Shown one piece after another: positions 48,554-56,774 of a stretch of DNA of 64,000 bases (position 1 is the first letter of the stretch; every line of letters starts with the position of its first letter). Source of the DNA: Neochlamydia sp. AcF84 (GTDB lineage Bacteria; Chlamydiota; Chlamydiia; Chlamydiales; Parachlamydiaceae); the NCBI RefSeq assembly GCF_011087585.1, contig NZ_VJOT01000021.1, forward strand, positions 102,532-166,531. The letters are read 5' to 3'. The translations under genes and the position numbers were made by a program. The notes under the pieces were generated by a model. The model made no database searches and was not told the origin of the DNA. It saw only the letters and a program-made list of their open reading frames with translations.

Positions 48554-48781
48554 TTATAGAAGGGAAGAAAAATTTAGATGCGCTTGAAGAGCATCAAAAT
48601 CGTTCCCCACTACTCCTTTTTTCCCTTCGATGCCTTGAGGAGAACGTATAGTTTCAGGAGAAATACGCATCATCCAAAGTGAATAGTCGAAAAGGTCATT
48701 TTGGATTCCTTGGTTTTCTTTAAGAACGAATATATAAGGGTGTAAAATGTATTTAAGGTCTTTATGTGGATGGAAGGCCAT
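48554..48781 (-). CDS. Small hypothetical protein, 75 aa
   Basis: The ATG is preceded at good spacing by GGAG, and codon content looks genuine (it contains SLWMMRISPETIRSPQGIEG). No signal peptide, membrane helix or known motif. It ends 35 bases before the CIRCE/promoter region that drives leftward transcription, so it is not part of the heat-shock unit. It may be the intact remainder of a larger lost gene. Function unknown. Confidence 0.45.
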   Translation of the reverse strand: MAFHPHKDLKYILHPYIFVLKENQGIQNDLFDYSLWMMRISPETIRSPQGIEGKKGVVGNDFDALQAHLNFSSLL

Positions 48782-48809
48782 AGCTAGAATCTCCAGGTGA
48801 AAAGTTTAA

Positions 48810-49070
48810 TCAACATAGCAAAATTATAAGTAGTGTGGCAAGTAAAAAGCTTATCGGAGTCTCTAGGGGAGGGCATAAACAAAATTGTTGGCAATCTTTT
48901 CTAAGCAGCAGCTTTATAAGAATTCCAGTAAGCTTCCCAATGAGATCATCTAATCTACCTATTTTTAAGTTCAGCATTGCATGAACATTTTCTATCTTCC
49001 GCCACGCTCCCGCTATTTTCAGCCTCGTTTGGCATACCTTAAGGTTATCTTCTATCTCGCCTAAAGCCAA
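48810..49070 (-). pseudogene. Repeat-family gene fragment, possibly a transposase C-terminus
   Basis: An open stretch of 86 codons with coding-like content (TRLKIAGAWRKIENVHAMLN, KIGRLDDLIGKLTGILIKLL) but only a TTG start without a ribosome-binding site. Bases 48871-48971 recur with about 80% identity at 63901-64000, where the frame is broken by an indel. A dispersed, decaying repeat of this type is most easily explained as the end of a transposase gene, but the family is not identified. Confidence 0.45.
48871..48971. repeat. Dispersed repeat, copy 1
   Basis: About 100 bases matching the last 100 bases of the window in the same orientation; shared core includes AAGCAGCAGCTTT and GAATTCCAGTAAGCTTCCCA. 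The match stops at the window edge, so full repeat length is unknown. Confidence 0.85.
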
Positions 49071-49380
49071 TGGATAAAACTTTATCTAAAGCACTTTTAT
49101 AATTCATCAAATCCAATCTTTATTCCATATATCTATAACATCTTACTAAACCATTTTCGAGCATATGCAATCTCATTTTGCTACGCTTTTAGTATGTATT
49201 CATCCTTCCTTATCTTCTTCTTGCCAATACTTCTGTTTACATCCATTTGATATTTCACTACTTCCAAACTTAAAGGCTAAGGGTCTTGTTTCTAATATTT
49301 TCTTGTATGTTTTGTGTTCTTTTCTATATATTGCCTAAAAAACGATTAAAAATATGCATGACAATTAAAGAGACTATACA
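49071..49380. other. Intergenic region upstream of the F-box/LRR gene
   Basis: About 310 AT-rich bases between divergent units; no gene or clear promoter is recognised. Confidence 0.35.
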
Positions 49381-50865
49381 ATGAACCCTAGCTCTTCTGC
49401 CAACATTGAGCATTTACCTAATGAAATACTAGTCCCTATTTTAAAGGCTTGTGCTAGCCCTTCCTTATTTAGCGTATGTGGAAGATGGCGCCATCTGCTA
49501 ACTAACGAGGTCATGCCTTCTCTTTATTGGCAAATAGGTAAAGTGCATGTTCCTCAAGGAGATGTTGCTAAGCAGGTTATTGTTCTAGATAGGATTTATA
49601 AGCTAGAAGAAGAGCTTTCCAAAACAGCAAAGGTAAATGCCATCTTTAAACAAACCTTCACTCTAGCTAGCTCTCTTTCACCTTTAGAATTAGAATTTAA
49701 ATGGATAACCGAGGAAAAAAGATATCTTACTCTGACTAATTACTCTTCTTATCTGGTGAATATTAATCGCCTGTTAGTGTGGAAAAAAATTCCTGGTGCA
49801 GAGAAATACTTAGACCAAGAAAAAATCAAGTATTTGCCTTTAGAAAAGAAAGGAGAGCTGTTTAGAGAGTGGATCATAAGATATGGCAAAAATATTACGA
49901 GCTTAAATTTAACAGGGACTGGCTTGACTTCTTTACCCCCAGAGATAGGGCAGATATCACAGCTAAGAGGCCTTTACTTAAGCAGCAACCAGCTTGTCTC
50001 CCTTCCAGCAGAGATAGGACACCTATCGCAACTGGAAATGCTTAACTTAGAATACAACCAGCTAAACACTCTACCTGCGGAAATTGGGCAGCTTTCTCAG
50101 CTGCAAGAGCTTTACTTAAACAACAACCAGCTTGCTTTCCTTCCAGCAGAGATAGGGCAGCTTTCTCAGCTGCAAGAGCTTTACTTAAACAGCAACCAGC
50201 TTGCTTTCCTTCCAGCAGAGATAGGACACCTATCGCAACTGGAAGTGCTTAACTTAAGCAATAACCAACGCACCGCCTTTCCCGCAGAGATAGGGCGGCT
50301 ATCGCAGCTGCAAAAGCTTTACTTAAGCAGCAACCAGCTAACCTCTCTTCCTGCGGAAATTGGGCAGCTTTCTCAGCTGCAAGAGCTTTACTTAGAAGGC
50401 AACCAGCTTGCTACTCTTCCTGCAGAGATAGGGCAGCTATCTCAGCTAGAATATTTTCACTTAGAAGGTAACCAGCTTGCTACTCTTCCTGCAGAGATAG
50501 GGCAGCTTTCTCAGCTAGAATATCTTCACTTAGAAGGTAACCAGATAGCTACTCTTCCTGCAGAGATAGGGCAGCTATCGCAACTAAAAGTGCTTTACTT
50601 AAAAAACAATCAGCTTACTGGCCTTCTTGCCGGAATAGGGCAGCTTTCTCAGCTGCAAGAGCTCTACTTAGATAACAACCAGCTAACCTCTCTTCCTGCC
50701 GAGATAGGACAGCTTTCTCAGCTGGAGTGTCTTTACTTAAACAACAACCACCTTACCTCACTCCCTGCCGAGATAGGACAGCTACCAGCTCTACGAAAGC
50801 TTCAGGTGAAAGAAAATCCGCTGGAAAATATTCCAAATATAATAAAGCAGCGTTTTTGCTTGTAA
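49381..50865 (+). CDS. F-box-like / leucine-rich repeat protein, 494 aa
   Basis: N-terminal residues 6-45 resemble an F-box (HLPNEILVPILKACASPSLFSVCGRWRHLL). A helical linker follows to about 165, then 13 tandem 23-residue LRRs (consensus LPAEIGQLSQLQELYLNNNQLTS) plus an N-terminal partial repeat, and a C-terminal cap PALRKLQVKENPLENIP. LRRs of this bacterial type bind proteins; with an F-box the protein could tether host targets to a ubiquitin ligase. The repeats are nearly identical at DNA level, which favours gain and loss of units. One unit reads LLAGIG instead of LPAEIG. No signal peptide; type III secretion is inference. A decayed relative lies at 15729-15872. Confidence 0.88.
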   Translation: MNPSSSANIEHLPNEILVPILKACASPSLFSVCGRWRHLLTNEVMPSLYWQIGKVHVPQGDVAKQVIVLDRIYKLEEELSKTAKVNAIFKQTFTLASSLSPLELEFKWITEEKRYLTLTNYSSYLVNINRLLVWKKIPGAEKYLDQEKIKYLPLEKKGELFREWIIRYGKNITSLNLTGTGLTSLPPEIGQISQLRGLYLSSNQLVSLPAEIGHLSQLEMLNLEYNQLNTLPAEIGQLSQLQELYLNNNQLAFLPAEIGQLSQLQELYLNSNQLAFLPAEIGHLSQLEVLNLSNNQRTAFPAEIGRLSQLQKLYLSSNQLTSLPAEIGQLSQLQELYLEGNQLATLPAEIGQLSQLEYFHLEGNQLATLPAEIGQLSQLEYLHLEGNQIATLPAEIGQLSQLKVLYLKNNQLTGLLAGIGQLSQLQELYLDNNQLTSLPAEIGQLSQLECLYLNNNHLTSLPAEIGQLPALRKLQVKENPLENIPNIIKQRFCL

Positions 50866-50915
50866 CTGAAATGGCTTGCGTCTTCATCAGCTAATAGGTT
50901 AAAGGAACAAATCAT

Positions 50916-51173
50916 ATGCTTAAAAGATTCCAAGAATGTAGAGAGCTTTCCGTCTCATCAAAAGTCACTAATAGCTTTTCTTCTTTCTTAGGTAGCATTC
51001 ATCTCCTCAAATTTCTCAGCAAGCTTCTACCTAGAAAAACAATCAAACATTGTCTTTCAAGGAGGAAAATCATGAGGAAGATGTCTCCATTGGCATCCTG
51101 TATAGTTCATATAAAAGATAGCATCAATAAGTCTCATTTAGAAGATTTACAGTGCTTCCCTTCTTTTTCATAG
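50916..51173 (+). CDS. Small basic hypothetical protein, 85 aa (doubtful)
   Basis: ATG preceded by AAAGGA; the product is basic and rich in Ser, Lys and Leu with no recognised motif. It begins 50 bases after the LRR gene on the same strand and could be its co-transcribed partner or a chance frame. Confidence 0.35.
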   Translation: MLKRFQECRELSVSSKVTNSFSSFLGSIHLLKFLSKLLPRKTIKHCLSRRKIMRKMSPLASCIVHIKDSINKSHLEDLQCFPSFS

Positions 51174-51369
51174 AAAACAGAGAAAATAGGCTTGATTTCT
51201 TCCCACTCTTTATCACTTTAAATCATCAGGATAGCTTTCACGCATGATGCTCCTCCTTTTTGGAGTCTGCTTTCATTTTATCAATAAGCAAGAGTTTCGA
51301 GGTACATTCTTAGAGATGATTGCAAGCTTTTGCTTCAGAAAAAGTTTATAAAAAGGCATTAAAATAAAA

Positions 51370-51397
51370 AAGGGCTAAAACAAAAGTTTTAGCCCTT
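51370..51397 (-). terminator. Rho-independent terminator of the FadL-like gene
   Basis: Perfect 12-bp stem AAGGGCTAAAAC / GTTTTAGCCCTT with a 4-base loop. On the minus strand it is followed by TTTTTATTTTAA and lies 33 bases past the FadL-like stop codon. Confidence 0.88.
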
Positions 51398-51429
51398 AAG
51401 TGTTTAATTCATAGCAAGATTGAACTTGT

Positions 51430-52707
51430 CTAATAGGTATGGCCCCAAGAGATGCCAAATACATCGTCAGACTGTTTAATATTGGCTTCTCCTAAGCCAA
51501 ATGAAGAGGGAATAGAGTTTTTACCCTTAATCTTATGGCTGAAACCATGTCCATAAAATATCGAGATTTCATTACTCGAGTTAAGGCAGGCGGTCGCACC
51601 TAGTGTAAGGTAATCTTCGATGGTGTCAACAGTCAAAACATTGACAGCTGTTTGAGAGCGTTTGATAGGAGCCCGAGTATGGCGATAGCCAGCACGAACA
51701 GTTAACCATTCGGTAAGTTCGTAATCTAAGCCTAAACGATAAAACCATTGATCGCGGAAACCAAAACCGGTACCGTTATGGGCACCAAGCTTATGAGCAG
51801 TTAAGTTGTCCTGTAAAGGCCTGTGAAGGGCTTTTACTTTTCGCCAATTGATATATTCGACATCAAAGGCTAAGGTTGCATAGGGGAGTAGACGCCAAGC
51901 AAAACCTGCCCCAATTTTTTGAGGGATATTAAGTCTTCCTTTTCCTGCTAGGAAACCCTTGTATTTTTTAAATTTGCTCATGTAAGTTTTTGGCTGATAG
52001 GTGACACCAACGCTTAATCTATCTGCCACTTGGCATCTATAACCGAAGGTAAAGCCTACCCCTTGTGAATAGCTATATTTATGGTTCGTCACATATTTTG
52101 GAAATTTGCTGAAAATGCCTACGCCAAATGCTTCTTTAGCAAAATTTTGCAACCCTTGAACCCATAGACGTTGAATCATATAATTAAGAGAAACACCAAA
52201 ATTATGTTTTTCTAATAATTTGATGGAGAATGTGGGGGAAATTGTTTCATGAGCATATTCCATACCTACTTTGGAGGTGCCAAACAAAGGTAATGCATGT
52301 TTATATTTGGTCTTGCTAAAGTTGCGGTTATAAACAACTAAGCCTAACGACATGTTGTTTCCCAACATTTTGTTGATACCAAAATCGCCGTTGTAAGCAT
52401 ATTTTGCCTTATGGTTGGCGTCAAATTTGCCATTTACACCGGGAAGAGGTGAAAGATTACCTCTAACTGTAGCTTGGCGAGAGGTACGGGCTACTTCAAA
52501 TCCTAGATCATAGCGATATCCCACGTCAGCCATCCCGGCAGGATTAAAAACAGCTGCTTGAGCATCTTGAGGGTAAGCAATACCGGTAGCTGCCATACCA
52601 AAGGTTTTTACGCTAGCAATAACAGCGTGGGCACTTGTAGGTGTTAGGACAAGACAGGGCACGAAGCACAGAGAGGCTATCATTTTTTTAAATGAAAACT
52701 TTACCAC
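51430..52707 (-). CDS. OmpP1/FadL-family outer-membrane transport protein
   Basis: 425 residues with a cleavable signal peptide (hydrophobic core, then PTSAHA). The mature N-terminus has the FadL-type hallmark GMAATGIAYPQDAQAAVFNPAGMA, and the body alternates in a beta-barrel pattern ending in an aromatic C-terminal residue (SWGHTY). The family carries hydrophobic compounds such as long-chain fatty acids across the outer membrane, which would suit a bacterium that draws lipids from its host. GTG start with AAAGGAG upstream; its own terminator follows. The desaturase nearby may handle imported fatty acids (inference). Confidence 0.88.
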   Translation of the reverse strand: MVKFSFKKMIASLCFVPCLVLTPTSAHAVIASVKTFGMAATGIAYPQDAQAAVFNPAGMADVGYRYDLGFEVARTSRQATVRGNLSPLPGVNGKFDANHKAKYAYNGDFGINKMLGNNMSLGLVVYNRNFSKTKYKHALPLFGTSKVGMEYAHETISPTFSIKLLEKHNFGVSLNYMIQRLWVQGLQNFAKEAFGVGIFSKFPKYVTNHKYSYSQGVGFTFGYRCQVADRLSVGVTYQPKTYMSKFKKYKGFLAGKGRLNIPQKIGAGFAWRLLPYATLAFDVEYINWRKVKALHRPLQDNLTAHKLGAHNGTGFGFRDQWFYRLGLDYELTEWLTVRAGYRHTRAPIKRSQTAVNVLTVDTIEDYLTLGATACLNSSNEISIFYGHGFSHKIKGKNSIPSSFGLGEANIKQSDDVFGISWGHTY

Positions 52708-52798
52708 TTTTTCTCCTTTATGTTTGGGCTGCTTTAATTAAATAAAGCAGTTTTTAGTGGGTACTGTAGAGTATAAAGGTAAAAAAATCAAATAAAAA

Positions 52799-53629
52799 CT
52801 AAAGTTTTTTAGGATGATGAATTTTATTGTAAACTTGTCGTTTAGGAATAGAACGCAGGGTAGCGACCTGTTTGATGGCTTCTGGTAAAGAGATAGCATT
52901 TTCTTGCTGAAGCCTAAAAACATGTGCTTCAATCGGTAGGTCGGCCCATTCTTCATAAGAAGGACCAGAATTTTTAGCAATGAGCAACACAATTTCACCT
53001 TTGAATTTCTTCTCTAAATGACGGGCAATTAATTGCTGGGCTGTGCCGCGCACTACTTCTTCAAATTTTTTGGTAAGCTCACGGGCGATAACGACTTCGC
53101 GATGAGCATCTAGACGATGGATGGCTTCTAATGCCTTCTGAATGCGTTCAGGGGATTCATAACAAATGGAGGTAAAAGGTTGGTTTAAAATTTCTGCAAG
53201 AGCTTTTATTAAGGCGCCTTGTGGACGTGGCAGAAAGCCATAAAATAAAAAATGGTCGGTCTCCAATCCTGAAATGCATAGAGCGCTTATGGCTGCACAG
53301 GCGCCGGGAATAGAGGAAACTTTTAAATTTTCTTGTAGGCATCTTTTAACCAGGCGAGCACCTGGATCAGAAATACCAGGGGTACCAGCATCGGAGATTA
53401 AGCAGATGGTTTTGCTGTTTTTTAAGTCCTGGATAACTTGTTCTTCTTTATAAGCTTCATTAAATTTATGAAAGCTAATTAAAGGCTTATGAATCTCATA
53501 ATGTTTAAGTAGGATCAGGCTATGACGTGTGTCTTCACATAAAATATAATCGCAGGCTTGCAGAGTTTCAATTGCTCTTAAGGTAATATCTTTTAAGTGA
53601 CCGATCGGTGTTGCAACTAGGTATAGCAA
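52799..53629 (-). CDS. rsmI: 16S rRNA 2'-O-ribose C1402 methyltransferase RsmI
   Basis: 276-residue tetrapyrrole-methylase-fold enzyme. Signatures: LYLVATPIGHLKDITLRA at the start, CEDTRHS, SDAGTPGISDPGARLV and FYGFLPR, followed by a C-terminal helical region with the PKRQVYNKIHH segment. It methylates C1402 of 16S rRNA with S-adenosylmethionine. A TTG start with GAGG upstream is used. Ends 91 bases ahead of the FadL-like gene on the same strand. Confidence 0.95.
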   Translation of the reverse strand: MLYLVATPIGHLKDITLRAIETLQACDYILCEDTRHSLILLKHYEIHKPLISFHKFNEAYKEEQVIQDLKNSKTICLISDAGTPGISDPGARLVKRCLQENLKVSSIPGACAAISALCISGLETDHFLFYGFLPRPQGALIKALAEILNQPFTSICYESPERIQKALEAIHRLDAHREVVIARELTKKFEEVVRGTAQQLIARHLEKKFKGEIVLLIAKNSGPSYEEWADLPIEAHVFRLQQENAISLPEAIKQVATLRSIPKRQVYNKIHHPKKL

Positions 53630-53711
53630 ATTAAATACCTCGAAGAGAGAGGGTAAAGAGCTTTTAAGAATGAGTTAATGTTAAGAGAGAGCTGGAAAGC
53701 CTAATAAATTA

Positions 53712-53782
53712 AGGTGGCACCCAGATTCGAACTGGGGATCGAAGCTTTGCAGGCTTCTGCCTTACCACTTGGCCATGCCACC
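53712..53782 (-). tRNA. tRNA-Cys (GCA)
   Basis: Minus-strand cloverleaf: acceptor GGTGGCA/TGCCACC with U73, the D-loop region GCCAAGTGGTAAGGC, anticodon stem GAAGC/GCTTC around loop CTGCAAA giving GCA, and T-loop GTTCGAATC. U73 and GCA are the Cys identity elements. CCA is not encoded. Confidence 0.97.
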
Positions 53783-53997
53783 TTAGTTAAGCAAGAGAAC
53801 CTTATATCCTATCACCTTTTATACCGTCAATATAAAAATGTTGGACTGGTTTTAAAGACTTAAGCTTAAATTTTTTTATTTATAAAAATATATTTTTAAA
53901 TAATATTAACTTTTATTTTTTATTATATTGAAGTTTATAAGATGGTTAACTATAATGTTTACCATAAATATAGATTTATTGCTAATATGGAGATAAA

Positions 53998-55416
53998 ATG
54001 AACATTTCCCCTAACGATTCTTACCTCAAGAGTCTTTCACCCCCTCGTGAGCCTAAGCAACCCCCACCTACGCCAAGTAGAAATAGCGCTTGTAGAGGAA
54101 AACATCCTAGAAACGAAGAAAAAGATTTGCTTTTACCTCCTTTTAAATTACCTAAATTAGAACAGGAGGATACTCCTTCACCCAAAACCAGGCTGGGGAT
54201 AAAATTAGACTTCGGGGCTGCTTTAAATGAGCCCGAAAAGCTATCTTTCCCGCATTGTACAAAAAGAGCAAGGACCATCGAAGAGCTTAGCCATGATGAA
54301 AAGGATGTAGATAGCCTCAATTGTAAGCATCGCAAATTAGATTTTGATGAGATAGCTTTGCCTAAGAATAAGCCTGCGTTAAAAATCGCTTTCGGTACTT
54401 CTTCTTCCCTTCCACCTTTGCCCTTTGCTGGCACTAAACCTACGATGCTTTCAAAAAGCTCTGTTTTGGCTCGGAAACTTTTTTCCCTTCCTGGTGCAGG
54501 TAAAGCTGCTGAGAAGCCCCAGCGCTTGCAATTTTCGCTTCCTCCGCAAGAGGAAAAAAAACAAAATGCTTTAACTCAAAGTGCTGTTCTTCCTCTTTCC
54601 TATTATAAACAAGAATTAGTAAAACCTAGCCTGGAGCTATTGCCGGATGATAAAAAAGGTCTGCTTTATGAGGGTCCTGACTTAGAGGATAAATTAGGGA
54701 AAATATTGATTAAAAAAGGGGAGAGATTAATTTTAACTTATCTAGGCCATGGAGATTTTCATCATGTATGGAAAGTAGAAAATGTTGATCTGGTTATTAA
54801 AATATTAAGAGATGATACTTTAAGTGAAATGAAGAGAAAGCAATCGATTATTACCACTGAAAGGGCCTATAAAAAATTGCTAAAATTGACTCCCCAGATG
54901 AAAGGAATATCTGTGGCGCATATTTATAACATTGAGGATATTTGGGAGAGAGGCTACTACATTTATGAATATATTGCCGGTGAAACCGCTTTTAAAGATA
55001 TAAAGGATGTGTTCTCTCAAATATTTGCTAACCCGGACTATTATATTGCGGACTTATCTCCTGGCAATGTCCGTACCAAAGAAGATCACAGTGTTATTAT
55101 TGATCCTTATGATGAAGGAGAGATCCCTTTGCAGCATCAAGCCATTGATCTTGCGCGGGTGATTATCCAATGGATAAAGCATGAGATCAAGGTAGCTCCT
55201 TCCTTTGCTCCAAATATTGCCGAGTCTGAAACCAAAGAAGATCATCAGCAATTCTATGGTGAGCTAAATAAATTTTACAAAGAGATAGAAACCTATTTGA
55301 ATGAGATGTCCGCTAAAGAGGATGGACTCTGGCAAGAGACTAAGAATAAAATACAAGATAAGTTAGAAGCGGGGATAAAAAAAGCAGACTTTAAAATTGA
55401 ATCCATTTACCTATGA
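53998..55416 (+). CDS. Divergent protein-kinase-like protein, 472 aa
   Basis: Residues 1-230 are Pro/Lys/Ser-rich, probably disordered, with repeated KxxLKIxFG-like elements (RLGIKLDFGA, ALKIAFGTSS). From about 230 a kinase-like fold is visible: glycine-loop-like GHGDFHHVWKV (250-260), Lys268 in VIKIL, a catalytic-loop-like ADLSPGNV with Asp352 and Asn357, and Asp369 in IDPYDEG at the DFG position. The HRD His is replaced and DFG reads DPY, so catalysis is possible but not assured. No signal peptide. The disordered N-terminus plus kinase-like domain suggests a secreted effector (inference). TGGAGA precedes the ATG; a strong terminator follows. Confidence 0.7.
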   Translation: MNISPNDSYLKSLSPPREPKQPPPTPSRNSACRGKHPRNEEKDLLLPPFKLPKLEQEDTPSPKTRLGIKLDFGAALNEPEKLSFPHCTKRARTIEELSHDEKDVDSLNCKHRKLDFDEIALPKNKPALKIAFGTSSSLPPLPFAGTKPTMLSKSSVLARKLFSLPGAGKAAEKPQRLQFSLPPQEEKKQNALTQSAVLPLSYYKQELVKPSLELLPDDKKGLLYEGPDLEDKLGKILIKKGERLILTYLGHGDFHHVWKVENVDLVIKILRDDTLSEMKRKQSIITTERAYKKLLKLTPQMKGISVAHIYNIEDIWERGYYIYEYIAGETAFKDIKDVFSQIFANPDYYIADLSPGNVRTKEDHSVIIDPYDEGEIPLQHQAIDLARVIIQWIKHEIKVAPSFAPNIAESETKEDHQQFYGELNKFYKEIETYLNEMSAKEDGLWQETKNKIQDKLEAGIKKADFKIESIYL

Positions 55417-55449
55417 AAACAAAAGCTTTATAGGCTTTTTTCCTTTGAA

Positions 55450-55500
55450 AAGCTTTGAAAGCGTTGCCTACACGCCGCATTCAAAGCTTCTTTTTCTTTA
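55450..55500 (+). terminator. Rho-independent terminator between convergent genes
   Basis: AAGCTTTGAA (55450-55459) pairs with TTCAAAGCTT (55480-55489), with GCG/CGC pairing inside the loop, followed by CTTTTTCTTT. It lies 34 bases past the kinase-like gene. Confidence 0.8.
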
Positions 55501-56622
55501 GGCATGGGTCATTATTGTTTTAGAAAGCTGCCACCATTTTTTCCAGTCTTGACGAAGGCTTTTTTGTAAGGCTTTCATTTCCTTTTTAATCTCTTTTAAT
55601 AAAGGAGTTTCGGTGCACTGCGCTTTTAACTCTCCATAACGGCTCTTAAGCTGAGAAAAATCTGTCATCTTTCTGACTATGTTACTAGACAATTCATTAA
55701 TGATAGGCTCCCATTCTATCCTTTTACTTTCCCATGACTTCACTAATTTTTCTCGAAGCAAGTAGGCATGTTCTGTCACCATCCGCTTTTTGATGGTGTA
55801 CTTATCTGTCTTACGTAAATGATAGGTTAAACCTAATTTGCTAAGTAACCAGATCAACCATTTCGTAGGATCAAACTGATACCAATAGATACCATTGCGA
55901 TAATCGTTAGCGTAGGTATGGTGATAGTTATGGTATCCCTCTCCAAAAGTCAAAAAAGAAATGATATAATTGTTAACGGCCGAATGCTCCTGTGAAAAGG
56001 GTTGATCTCCCCAGGTATGAGCAAGAGAGTTAATGAACCAGGTGGAATGATAAAGACAAAATAATCTTGCTCCTACGGCAAAGGTTAAAGCCCCTGTATA
56101 ATCATTTAAAAACCAGCCTAAACTGAAGAAAACTAATGAATTGGTTAAAATAAATAAAAGCGGGTAAAAGCGGTGTTGGAAAACAACTAAAGGATTGCTG
56201 ATTAAATCAGAAACTACTTTAGGGTTGATGGGCTGAGGCTTCTCGATGATCCACAAGAAGTGAGCGTACCAGAAACCTTTTTGGATAGAATATGGATCCT
56301 GGTCAGTATCTACATATGCATGATGCAGACGATGATCATAAGACCAGCGTAGCGCACTTCCTTGGCCTGCCATGGAGCCAAAAAACAGTAAAAACCCTTC
56401 TAGAAAAAAATTTGTTTTATAAGAGCGATGAGAATAAAAGCGGTGATAGCCGCCTGTAATGCTTAAGCCTGTAGCATATAAAAGCCCCACGCTTGTCGCC
56501 ACCATCGAAAAAGTAGGCTTATTATAATAAAAATAAAAAGGAAGCCAGATAATTAAAGCTGCCTGGAAAATGATAAGAAAAATGGTGGGAGACCAATTAA
56601 CTCCCTTTTTTAAATTTATCAT
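55498..56622 (-). CDS. Acyl-CoA-type delta-9 fatty acid desaturase
   Basis: 374-residue membrane di-iron desaturase. The three histidine boxes are intact: HRFYSH (60-65), HRLHH (97-101) and HNYHH (231-235), with four membrane helices in the standard arrangement. The family introduces a double bond into stearoyl- or palmitoyl-CoA using O2 and an electron donor. The C-terminal 80 residues are a charged helical tail rather than a cytochrome b5 domain, so electrons must come from a separate protein. It would tune membrane fluidity. Confidence 0.93.
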   Translation of the reverse strand: MINLKKGVNWSPTIFLIIFQAALIIWLPFYFYYNKPTFSMVATSVGLLYATGLSITGGYHRFYSHRSYKTNFFLEGFLLFFGSMAGQGSALRWSYDHRLHHAYVDTDQDPYSIQKGFWYAHFLWIIEKPQPINPKVVSDLISNPLVVFQHRFYPLLFILTNSLVFFSLGWFLNDYTGALTFAVGARLFCLYHSTWFINSLAHTWGDQPFSQEHSAVNNYIISFLTFGEGYHNYHHTYANDYRNGIYWYQFDPTKWLIWLLSKLGLTYHLRKTDKYTIKKRMVTEHAYLLREKLVKSWESKRIEWEPIINELSSNIVRKMTDFSQLKSRYGELKAQCTETPLLKEIKKEMKALQKSLRQDWKKWWQLSKTIMTHA

Positions 56623-56774
56623 GGAAAACCATAGGTTATAAAGAATAGGTGTTTAAGAGGGGGAGTATAATGCGCTAAAGTATAAAAGTCAATGTAAGAA
56701 TAAAATTTATTGTTTGCATTTTCATCTTATGCTACAAAATAAAAATTTTGATCAAGCACGTAAGATGACAGATT

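Noticed and set aside
49381..50865. LRR units as a CRISPR-like repeat array
   Set aside because: The 69-base units are contiguous, in frame, and encode standard 23-residue LRRs.
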